Position numbers and translations under genes: made by a program
Origin: Flavobacterium psychrophilum
GTDB taxonomy: Bacteria; Bacteroidota; Bacteroidia; Flavobacteriales; Flavobacteriaceae
NCBI GenBank assembly: GCA_003243255.1
Contig: QFQM01000131.1
Coordinates: 1-12,086 of the forward strand
Length of the DNA stretch: 12,086 bases
Reading direction: 5' to 3'
In this document: one piece after another, positions 1 through 6,189 of the stretch
Position numbering within the stretch: position 1 is the first letter of the stretch
How the letters are laid out: each line of letters begins with the position of its first letter
The notes under the pieces: model-generated
What the model was told of the DNA's origin: nothing
What the model saw: the letters and a program-made list of their open reading frames with translations, nothing else
Databases searched by the model: none

Positions 1-1170
1 ATTTAGTGAAAACCATTCTCCGATAGAACGGTTTGTCAGTATACCGTGGTAATAATAGATTCCGTGTTTTAATCCTGCATTACAACGTATAGAACTTTCT
101 ATACCTCCATCATCGGCCATTTGCAATAAAAATGGACTGATAATATTACTGATAGACATTGAAGCAGTTTTGGAATATCTTGAAGGGATATTAGGTACAC
201 AATAATGAATAACATTATTTTTTACGAAAGTAGGCTTCTCGTGTGTAGTGACTTCAGAAGTTTCAAAACATCCACCTGTGTCGATACATACGTCTATTAT
301 TACAGCACCTTTTTTCATATGCTCTACCATAGTTTCACTAACAATGATCGGTGTACGATTTTTACCCTTCATGGCACCAATAGCCACATCGCAACGCATA
401 AGCGCTTTAAGGAGTGATTTTTCCTGTATGGTAGACGTGAATATTCGCTGATTCAGGTTGTTTTGTAAGCGACGTAGTTTATTGATGGAATTATCAAACA
501 CTTTAACGCTTGCACCAAGTCCCAGTGCTGTTTTAGCTGCAAATTCTGCTACCGTTCCTGCGCCAATGATTACAACTTCTGTAGGCGGAACTCCGGTGAT
601 GTTACCCATTAGCAATCCTTTGCCAATTTTTTGATTGATCATCAGTTCGGCAGCTATCAGTACCGAAGCTGTTCCGGCAATTTCGCTTAACGATTTTACA
701 GCAGGGTAGGAGCCATCTTCATCTTTAATGAATTCAAAAGCAAGGGCGGTTATTTTTTTAGAGGCTAATGCCTCAAAATATTCTTTTTTCTGTGTTTTTA
801 GCTGAATGGCAGAAATGATAAGCGTTTGCTGATTCATCATTTCTATTTCGGCAACTGTAGGCGGCTCAACCTTTAGGATTACCGGACAGCCAAACACCTT
901 TTTGGTATCCTGTGTTATTTCCGCACCGGCATCACTATATTCTTTATCGCTATAACTGGAGCTTAATCCGGCTCCGGCTTCGATCATTACACGATGGCCA
1001 TGGGCAGTAAGCGAATTGACCGCATCAGGAGTAAGGCATATTCTGCGTTCCTGGTATGATGTTTCTTTGGGAATGCCAATGAAAAGTTCACTCTTTTGGC
1101 GCTCAATTTCAAGTTTCTCTTCCTGCGGCAGCAATTGCTGTTTTGTAAAAGGTGTTAATGACAATGACAT
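1..1170 (-). CDS. ald: Alanine dehydrogenase family protein (3' end cut by window)
   Basis: A minus-strand frame is open from the ATG at 1170 to the window edge (390 codons, no stop). The family is usually about 400 residues, so only a short C-terminal piece is missing. The family oxidises L-alanine to pyruvate and ammonia with NAD. Visible features are an N-terminal AlaDH/PNT block starting IGIPKE (31-36) with R42/R43 before LTPDAV, K100 in LKVEPP, a Rossmann motif IIGAGTVAEF (201-210), and the C-terminal signature VCIDTGGCFE (294-303) with D297. By eye these match Arg15, Lys75 and Asp270 of the Mycobacterium tuberculosis enzyme. The position matching catalytic His96 appears to be Gln123 (SAIQLKT), so true alanine dehydrogenase activity is uncertain. 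It lies 55 nt downstream of tsaE on the same strand, probably in one operon with porX and tsaE. Family membership is secure; the exact reaction is not. Confidence 0.88.
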   Translation of the reverse strand, partial: MSLSLTPFTKQQLLPQEEKLEIERQKSELFIGIPKETSYQERRICLTPDAVNSLTAHGHRVMIEAGAGLSSSYSDKEYSDAGAEITQDTKKVFGCPVILKVEPPTVAEIEMMNQQTLIISAIQLKTQKKEYFEALASKKITALAFEFIKDEDGSYPAVKSLSEIAGTASVLIAAELMINQKIGKGLLMGNITGVPPTEVVIIGAGTVAEFAAKTALGLGASVKVFDNSINKLRRLQNNLNQRIFTSTIQEKSLLKALMRCDVAIGAMKGKNRTPIIVSETMVEHMKKGAVIIDVCIDTGGCFETSEVTTHEKPTFVKNNVIHYCVPNIPSRYSKTASMSISNIISPFLLQMADDGGIESSIRCNAGLKHGIYYYHGILTNRSIGEWFSLN

Positions 1171-1225
1171 GGATTCGGTTTGGTATAATTTGCTCTAATG
1201 TACGAAAAAAACAGATGGCTATTAA

Positions 1226-1633
1226 CTATTTTACAGTAAGATGACGTCGGCCATCGGCTAACTGCTTTATAGTTATCGACGTATGGTCTATAGGGATAAG
1301 ATTAGGCGTTTTTTCAGGCCACTCTATAAGGCAAAGATTGCCTGAATAGAAGTATTCGTCAAGCCCCATATCATAACCTTCTTCTTCACTATTAATGCGG
1401 TACAGGTCGAAATGATAAAGAATCTCACCATTGTCAGTTTCATACTCGTTTACCAGCGAAAAAGTAGGGCTGGAGGTCATATCCTTTACACCAAGCTGTC
1501 TTGCAATAGCTTTAATGAATGTAGTTTTACCTACGCCCATACCTGCATGAAACAGTATTGTTTTTTTTATGTCTTGCGATAGCACCTTTTGTGCGGCAGC
1601 ATCTATTTCCTCTAAAGAAAATGTGATTTCCAT
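1226..1633 (-). CDS. tsaE: tRNA threonylcarbamoyladenosine biosynthesis ATPase TsaE
   Basis: TsaE is the cytoplasmic P-loop ATPase that works with TsaB and TsaD to attach threonylcarbamoyl to A37 of ANN-decoding tRNAs (t6A). The 135-residue protein has the small size typical of the family. It shows a Walker A loop AGMGVGKTT (30-38, K36), the family motif SPTFSLVNEY (55-64), HFDLYRI (74-80) with the presumed metal-binding D76, and IEWPEK (103-108). These are the same landmarks as in E. coli TsaE. The ATG at 1633 gives the expected N-terminus just before the Walker strand. The gene starts 14 nt after the porX stop and is followed by the alanine-dehydrogenase-like gene, all on one strand with no visible terminator, so co-transcription from the porX promoter is likely. 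No Shine-Dalgarno sequence is seen, as is normal for this phylum. Confidence 0.96.
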   Translation of the reverse strand: MEITFSLEEIDAAAQKVLSQDIKKTILFHAGMGVGKTTFIKAIARQLGVKDMTSSPTFSLVNEYETDNGEILYHFDLYRINSEEEGYDMGLDEYFYSGNLCLIEWPEKTPNLIPIDHTSITIKQLADGRRHLTVK

Positions 1634-1647
1634 ATATTTAAGACAGA

Positions 1648-3201
1648 CTATTTAGGGTTGAAAACAAGGAATGGAATTATCATCTCTTCAAGGGAAATAC
1701 CCCCATGCTGATATGTATTCCTGTAATAGCTTACATAATGATTATAGTTGTTTACATAAGCCAGGAAATAATCATTTTTAGCAAATATAAAAGAACTACT
1801 CATGTTTATGGTAGGCAACTGGACTGATTTCGGATCCTTCACATGATAAACATCGCGATCTTCAAAAGTCAGGCTTCTTCCTGTTTTATAGCGAAGGTTA
1901 AGACTTGTATTTTTATCACCGATCACTTTACTTGGATTTTTGACATTTATAGTTCCGTGATCTGTAGTCAGTATCAGTTTCATACCTAACTGCTGCGCCT
2001 GTTGTATCATTTCCAATAATGGCGAATTACGGAACCAACTTAAAGTAAGCGAACGGTAAGCTTTATCGTTAGAAGCCAATTCTTTTACCACATCCATCTC
2101 TGTTTTGGCGTGAGAAAGCATATCTACAAAGTTGTATACAACAGTAGTAAGGTCATTATCCTTAAGGCCTTTAAAGTTGTCTACAAGCTTTTTACCATCC
2201 TTAAAGTTAGTGATCTTGTAGTATTCCTGCTTCAGGCCCGACATACCAAGCCTTTTTAGCTGCTCAGTAAGGAATTCTGCTTCGTAAAGGTTCTTTCCTC
2301 CATCGTCAATATCATTTTTCCAGTATTGAGGATATTTCTTCTCCATTTCAAGAGGAGTGAGTCCTGAGAATATGGCATTACGTGCATACTGGGTTGCAGT
2401 TGGGAGGATAGAGTAGAATGGTGTTTCTTTTTCCAGTTTATAGTGATTGTTTACTACGCTCTCAAAAGCTTTCCATTGATCGTATCGCAGGTTATCTATA
2501 ACAACAAAAAAGATAGGCTGTTTCTTTTTTAGCTCAGGAACAACGAGCTCCCTGAATAAATTATGGGAAAGTACAGGTTTATCGGCTTTTGGATCAAACC
2601 ATTCATCATAATTTTTCTCAATGAATTTACCAAATTGCGAATTGGCTTCTACTTTTTGAGATTCCAATATTTCGATCATGCTCTGATCTTCGATATTCTC
2701 AAGTTCAAGTTCCCAAAAAATAAGCCTTTTGTACATGTCAATCCATTCTTCCCATGAATTAACCATTCCCATATCCATGGCAATTTTGCGGAATTCTTTT
2801 TGATAATCCAGTGTAGTTTTTGAAGATACAAGTCTTGAGTTATCAAGGTTTTTCTTCAGTGATAGCAGGATCTGATTCGGGTTTACCGGTTTGATAAGAT
2901 AATCGGCAATCTTAGAGCCAATGGCATCTTCCATGATATATTCCTCTTCACTCTTGGTAATCATAATTACAGGTACAGAAGATTTTTTTTCTTTTATCAT
3001 GGTCAGGGTCTCCAGTCCACTAAGGCCAGGCATATTCTCATCAAGAAATACAATATCAAAGTTTTCCTGATCAAACAGGTCAAGCCCGTCCTGTCCGTTG
3101 TTTGCTGTTGTTACCTTATAGTTTTTCTTTTCAAGGAAAAGAATATGGGGTTTAAGCATGTCTATCTCATCATCAACCCAAAGTATCTTAATCTCATTCA
3201 T
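1648..3201 (-). CDS. porX: PorX: response regulator with PglZ/alkaline phosphatase domain, T9SS regulator
   Basis: The 517 residues fall into two domains. Residues 1-120 are a CheY-like receiver with acidic pocket D10/D11, phospho-acceptor D54 (FLDENMPG), T82 and K104 (LIKP). A helical linker spans about 125-220, then a PglZ/alkaline-phosphatase fold runs from about 229 to 517. Putative metal ligands and nucleophile are all visible: D236 (VIDNLRYDQ), T268/T270 (PTATQYAR), D360 and H364 (DMLSH), D414-H415 (TTDHG) and H499 (QHGG). PorX is known in Porphyromonas and Flavobacterium as the response regulator paired with the kinase PorY. It controls the type IX secretion system, and a phosphodiesterase activity on nucleotide substrates has been reported. 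There is no classical DNA-binding domain, so action on transcription is expected through partners such as an ECF sigma factor. No kinase or por structural gene is in this window. The gene heads the tsaE-ald run. No perfect promoter box is visible upstream; the nearest candidate is TACTTTCG (minus strand, 3246-3253). Confidence 0.95.
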   Translation of the reverse strand: MNEIKILWVDDEIDMLKPHILFLEKKNYKVTTANNGQDGLDLFDQENFDIVFLDENMPGLSGLETLTMIKEKKSSVPVIMITKSEEEYIMEDAIGSKIADYLIKPVNPNQILLSLKKNLDNSRLVSSKTTLDYQKEFRKIAMDMGMVNSWEEWIDMYKRLIFWELELENIEDQSMIEILESQKVEANSQFGKFIEKNYDEWFDPKADKPVLSHNLFRELVVPELKKKQPIFFVVIDNLRYDQWKAFESVVNNHYKLEKETPFYSILPTATQYARNAIFSGLTPLEMEKKYPQYWKNDIDDGGKNLYEAEFLTEQLKRLGMSGLKQEYYKITNFKDGKKLVDNFKGLKDNDLTTVVYNFVDMLSHAKTEMDVVKELASNDKAYRSLTLSWFRNSPLLEMIQQAQQLGMKLILTTDHGTINVKNPSKVIGDKNTSLNLRYKTGRSLTFEDRDVYHVKDPKSVQLPTINMSSSFIFAKNDYFLAYVNNYNHYVSYYRNTYQHGGISLEEMIIPFLVFNPK

Positions 3202-3224
3202 AGTATGAGTGTAATTTCGTTCTT

Positions 3225-3267
3225 AAATTAATCCTGCAAGTTAGTCGAAAGTAAGGAAATTAATCCT
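3225..3267. repeat. 11-bp direct repeat upstream of porX
   Basis: AAATTAATCCT occurs at 3225-3235 and again at 3257-3267, start to start 32 bp, close to three helical turns. It lies in the porX upstream region, 24-66 nt before the start codon. The weak -7-like box on the minus strand (3246-3253) lies between the copies. It could be a tandem regulator site; the sequence alone does not show this. Confidence 0.5.
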
Positions 3268-3340
3268 AAAAAATTAATAAAAATAGCTGCTGAATACAAC
3301 ATCTTTTTTTGGAGTTTATTGCATTGCCTTTTTAGCTAAT

Positions 3341-3374
3341 AAAAAAGCCCTGCAGCTATAATCTGCAGAGCTTT
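3341..3374 (-). terminator. Rho-independent terminator of the small secreted-protein gene
   Basis: Read on the minus strand, AAAGCTCTGCAG and CTGCAGGGCTTT form a 12-bp stem with one G·U pair and a 7-nt loop, followed by a run of T's (complement of 3341-3346). It sits 34 nt past the stop of the 93-residue ORF and separates that gene from porX transcription. Confidence 0.85.
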
Positions 3375-3408
3375 CCTTCAATAACCTAAGTAACAAAAAA
3401 TAACGTTA

Positions 3409-3690
3409 TCATTGTTTTCCAGGCCGTTTTGAAGTCTTTTTAGCAGATGATTCATTATTTGCATCAGCTTTAGCTGTTTTTTTATCGTCTGCCTCTTTTT
3501 TATCTTCTTTTGGGGCTTTTTTTGCTTCCTCATGTTTTTTACGTTCTTCTTCAGCCATTTTTGCATCTTTTTCAACCTGAGACTGCGTTACAACCGTTGG
3601 CTGTCGCTGAGTCTTATCCTGATCTTCCTGTGCCGATGCCATTACTGTGCATGCAAGAAACGTAAATAATGTGATAAGTGTGGTTTTCAT
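3409..3690 (-). CDS. Small exported Lys/Glu-rich protein, function unknown
   Basis: The product is 93 residues. Residues 1-20 look like a type I signal peptide: K2, a hydrophobic stretch LITLFTFLAC, then MASA followed by Q21, a cleavage context common in Bacteroidota. The rest (about 73 residues) is roughly half charged, rich in Lys, Glu, Asp and Ala, with no hydrophobic core and no Cys. It is probably disordered or a single charged helix in the periplasm or outside the cell. Cys14 lies inside the hydrophobic part and lacks a good lipobox, so a lipoprotein is less likely. It is a single-gene unit: a TAnnTTTG box lies upstream and an intrinsic terminator lies downstream. I do not recognise a family. 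Overlapping frames at this locus come from the AAA/GAA-rich composition and are not supported. Confidence 0.75.
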   Translation of the reverse strand: MKTTLITLFTFLACTVMASAQEDQDKTQRQPTVVTQSQVEKDAKMAEEERKKHEEAKKAPKEDKKEADDKKTAKADANNESSAKKTSKRPGKQ

Positions 3691-3785
3691 AAATTGTTTG
3701 AGTTTATCAGGAATATAAATTTAGATATTATGCCTATATTCAGCCTACTATCTACTTATGATTAACCTATGTTTAACGCTTTTTG

Positions 3786-3793
3786 CAAATTTA
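3786..3793 (-). promoter_or_regulatory. Candidate -7 box for the small exported protein
   Basis: On the minus strand this reads TAAATTTG, a full match to the Bacteroidota -7 consensus TAnnTTTG, about 95 nt upstream of the start codon at 3690. No clear TTG -33 element is visible at 17-23 nt, so this is a tentative call. Confidence 0.4.
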
Positions 3794-3863
3794 CGTTAAC
3801 AGATGATTGATAACTACATTAAAAAAGTATGCTTTTCGGGATTTTAAGCACTGCCTTAATTAG

Positions 3864-3871
3864 TATATTTG
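3864..3871 (+). promoter_or_regulatory. Candidate -7 box for the HD-domain gene / lpx cluster
   Basis: TATATTTG matches TAnnTTTG exactly and ends 15 nt before the GTG start at 3887, which implies a leader of only about 10 nt. A clear -33 TTTG is not seen; a T-run at 3842-3845 is at a suitable distance. It may drive the HD-domain gene and the following lpx genes. Confidence 0.5.
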
Positions 3872-3886
3872 TGAAAATTTGCAATT

Positions 3887-5131
3887 GTGGGCGTAATTAA
3901 CAAGCTAAAAATACTGAATGACCCTATTTACGGGTTTATTACTATAACAAATCCGCTGGTATACGATCTTATTCAGCATCCTTACTTTCAAAGGCTTCGA
4001 AGGATATCTCAAATGGGAATGTCTTATCTGGTGTATCCCGGAGCGCATCATACCCGTTTTCATCACGCATTAGGCTGCATGCATATTATGCAAAAAACCA
4101 TTCAGGTGCTAAAATTTAAAGGTACTGAAATAAGTGAAGAAGAAGAGACAGCGCTCAATATTGCTATTTTATTACATGACATAGGTCACGGGCCATTTTC
4201 ACATGCAATGGAACACAGTATTGCAGAAAGTGTGCATCATGAGGCTATATCATTGCTTTTTATGAACAGGCTTAATGAGATTTTTGACGGAAAGCTCACT
4301 TTGGCTATACAAATATTTAAAGGAGAATACCACCGCCATTTTATGCTTCAGCTTATATCAAGCCAGTTGGATATGGACAGGATGGATTACCTTAAACGTG
4401 ACAGTTTCTATTCAGGAGTAGCAGAAGGCAATATTAACTCTGAAAGGCTTATCCAGATGTTCGATGTGCAGGACGATAAACTGGTTATTGAAGAGAAAGG
4501 TATCTATTCTGTGGAAAAATTCCTTGTTGCCCGAAGACTGATGTACTGGCAGGCTTACCTCCATAAAACAAGCGTTGCTGCGGAACTGATCATGACTAAA
4601 ATCTTAAAAAGGGCTAAAGAGCTGACGCAGTCAGGAATTCATTTACCGGCCAGCGAACCTCTACAGTTCTTTATGCAGAATAAGGTTACCCTCGATGATT
4701 TTAATGATAAAGTACTTACCAAATTCTCTTATCTTGATGATTTTGATATTGTGAGTGCAGTTAAGTCATGGCAGTTCAATGATGATTTTGTATTGAGCGA
4801 ACTCAGTAAAATGATCATTAACCGCGACCTCCTTAAAATAAGAATGCGTTCGGAAAAAGTGAGTAAAGAAGAAGTAAATGACTTATTAAAGAAGTTTGTT
4901 GACATCTCCGGGCTAACTGAAAAAGAAGCTGAATATTTTGTTTTTAAGGGAAAAATCAAGAATCAGGCCTACAACAAAACGGGAGAACCTATACATATAT
5001 TAAAGAAAGACCGTACCATAGAAGATGTTGTTGAAGCCTCTGACCAATTGAATTTAAAGGCCTTGTCTAAGCCTGTAACCAAGTATTATTTGTGTTTTCC
5101 AAAAGTACTTTTAGAACAGGCAGCAATTTAA
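3887..5131 (+). CDS. HD-domain phosphohydrolase (SAMHD1/dGTPase-like)
   Basis: The 414-residue protein belongs to the SAMHD1/YdhJ-type HD superfamily. The metal ligands can be read directly: H60 in TRFHHALG, H97-D98 in LLHDIGHGPFSH, and D164 in SQLDMDRMDYLKRD. These match the H-HD-D set of SAMHD1, and the RFxHxLG and MDYLxRD contexts match too. The family hydrolyses phosphate esters, classically dNTPs to deoxynucleosides and triphosphate, but the substrate here is unknown. The start is GTG at 3887. It is preferred because the protein then begins MGVINKLKILNDPIYG, which puts the conserved INDPIYG-like block near the N-terminus as in relatives. The C-terminal third (about 260-414) has no motif I can name. 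It is followed after 23 nt by lpxD. This neighbour order is, from memory, shared by flavobacteria, but a role in lipid A is not shown. Confidence 0.9.
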   Translation: MGVINKLKILNDPIYGFITITNPLVYDLIQHPYFQRLRRISQMGMSYLVYPGAHHTRFHHALGCMHIMQKTIQVLKFKGTEISEEEETALNIAILLHDIGHGPFSHAMEHSIAESVHHEAISLLFMNRLNEIFDGKLTLAIQIFKGEYHRHFMLQLISSQLDMDRMDYLKRDSFYSGVAEGNINSERLIQMFDVQDDKLVIEEKGIYSVEKFLVARRLMYWQAYLHKTSVAAELIMTKILKRAKELTQSGIHLPASEPLQFFMQNKVTLDDFNDKVLTKFSYLDDFDIVSAVKSWQFNDDFVLSELSKMIINRDLLKIRMRSEKVSKEEVNDLLKKFVDISGLTEKEAEYFVFKGKIKNQAYNKTGEPIHILKKDRTIEDVVEASDQLNLKALSKPVTKYYLCFPKVLLEQAAI

Positions 5132-5154
5132 TTAAATTTTATATTTTTGTCGGG

Positions 5155-6177
5155 ATGAAATTTACAGCAGAACAAATAGCAGGTATACTGGAAGGAGAGG
5201 TTGTGGGTAATCCGCAGGCTGAAGTATATAAGCTGGCTAAGATTGAAGAAGGTACTGATGGTTCGCTTACTTTTTTGGCGAATCCTAAATATCAGCAATA
5301 CATATATTCTACTCAGGCAACAATAACTATTGTTAATAAGACTTTCGAGCCTGAAAATTCAATATCTACAACACTCATCAAGGTTGATGACGCTTATCAG
5401 TCATTTTCTAAGCTACTTGAGTACTATAATCAGGTGAAGCTAATGAAATCGGGCATTGAGCAGCCTTCAGTTATTTCTGAAGGTACTACTTATGGAGAAA
5501 ACCTTTACCTTGGAAGCTTTTGTTACATTGGTAAAAATGTGAAAATAGGTGACAACGTTAAGATTTATCCAAACACTTTCGTTGGCGATAATGTAATTAT
5601 AGGTGATAATACTATCCTTTTTGCAGGCGTACGTGTATACTCTGAGACTGAGATTGGTAATGGATGTACAATACATTCAGGATCAATTATTGGCTCAGAC
5701 GGTTTTGGTTTTGTGCCAAATGAAGAAGGGGTTTACAATAAAGTTCCGCAGATTGGGAATGTTATCATTGAAGATAATGTAGATATAGGTTCGTGTACTA
5801 CTATTGACAGAGCTACACTTGGCTCTACAGTCATTAAAAAAGGCGTTAAACTCGATAATCAGATCCAGATAGCTCATAACGTGCTCATTGGAGAAAATAC
5901 TGTTATAGCTTCCCAGACAGGAGTTGCCGGTTCAACAAAAATTGGCAGCAATTGTATTATTGGAGGACAGGTAGGTATTGTAGGGCATATTACTATTGGT
6001 AATGGTGTAAGGATACAGGCGCAATCAGGCGTAGGTAAGAGCATTCCTGATGGTGAAATCATTCAGGGTAGTCCTGCATTAGGCTATAATGATTTTAATA
6101 AATCATATGTTCACTTCAGGAATTTCCCTAAAATAGTAGCTGATATCGACGAGCTAAAGCAACAAATAAAACAATAA
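5155..6177 (+). CDS. lpxD: UDP-3-O-(3-hydroxyacyl)glucosamine N-acyltransferase LpxD
   Basis: LpxD adds the second 3-hydroxyacyl chain, from acyl-ACP, to the 2-amino group of UDP-3-O-acyl-glucosamine, the third step of lipid A synthesis in the cytoplasm. The start at 5155 gives 340 residues, matching the usual 340 or so. An in-frame ATG at 5092 would overlap the HD gene and add an unlike leader, so it is rejected. Residues 1-100 form the uridine-binding N-terminal domain. Residues 105-300 are a left-handed beta helix of hexapeptide repeats (for example IGDNVK, IGDNTI, IGSNCI). The C-terminal helix covers about 315-340. GSDGFGF (180-186) and catalytic H241 in LDNQIQIAHN (233-242) are intact. 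It is 12 nt upstream of lpxC-fabZ, in the same operon. A second LpxD-like gene lies 3 kb downstream; this copy is the better match to canonical LpxD. Confidence 0.96.
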   Translation: MKFTAEQIAGILEGEVVGNPQAEVYKLAKIEEGTDGSLTFLANPKYQQYIYSTQATITIVNKTFEPENSISTTLIKVDDAYQSFSKLLEYYNQVKLMKSGIEQPSVISEGTTYGENLYLGSFCYIGKNVKIGDNVKIYPNTFVGDNVIIGDNTILFAGVRVYSETEIGNGCTIHSGSIIGSDGFGFVPNEEGVYNKVPQIGNVIIEDNVDIGSCTTIDRATLGSTVIKKGVKLDNQIQIAHNVLIGENTVIASQTGVAGSTKIGSNCIIGGQVGIVGHITIGNGVRIQAQSGVGKSIPDGEIIQGSPALGYNDFNKSYVHFRNFPKIVADIDELKQQIKQ

Positions 6178-6189
6178 ACAACAGATATA

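Noticed and set aside
205..451. Two overlapping plus-strand ORFs of 67-70 codons
   Set aside because: They lie antisense to the well-conserved alanine-dehydrogenase-like frame and show no domain or leader.
3378..3575. A 65-codon minus-strand ORF rich in Lys
   Set aside because: It is out of frame inside the small exported-protein gene, lacks that gene's signal peptide, and its stop at 3378 abuts the terminator stem (3341-3374); its composition simply reflects the A-rich DNA.
5142..5149. TATTTTTG box just before lpxD as a promoter
   Set aside because: It matches TAnnTTTG but is only 5 nt from the ATG, would give a nearly leaderless mRNA, and has no TTG at the -33 distance.
5092..5154. Upstream ATG extension of lpxD
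   Set aside because: It overlaps the HD-domain gene and adds residues unlike LpxD N-termini; the ATG at 5155 gives the family length.
5480..6060. Internal repeats in lpxD, lpxA and the second lpxD-like gene as DNA repeats
   Set aside because: The periodicity comes from the hexapeptide protein repeat and is not a separate DNA element.
5467..6062. Three minus-strand ORFs within lpxD
   Set aside because: They are antisense shadows of the hexapeptide repeat coding sequence with no recognisable protein features.
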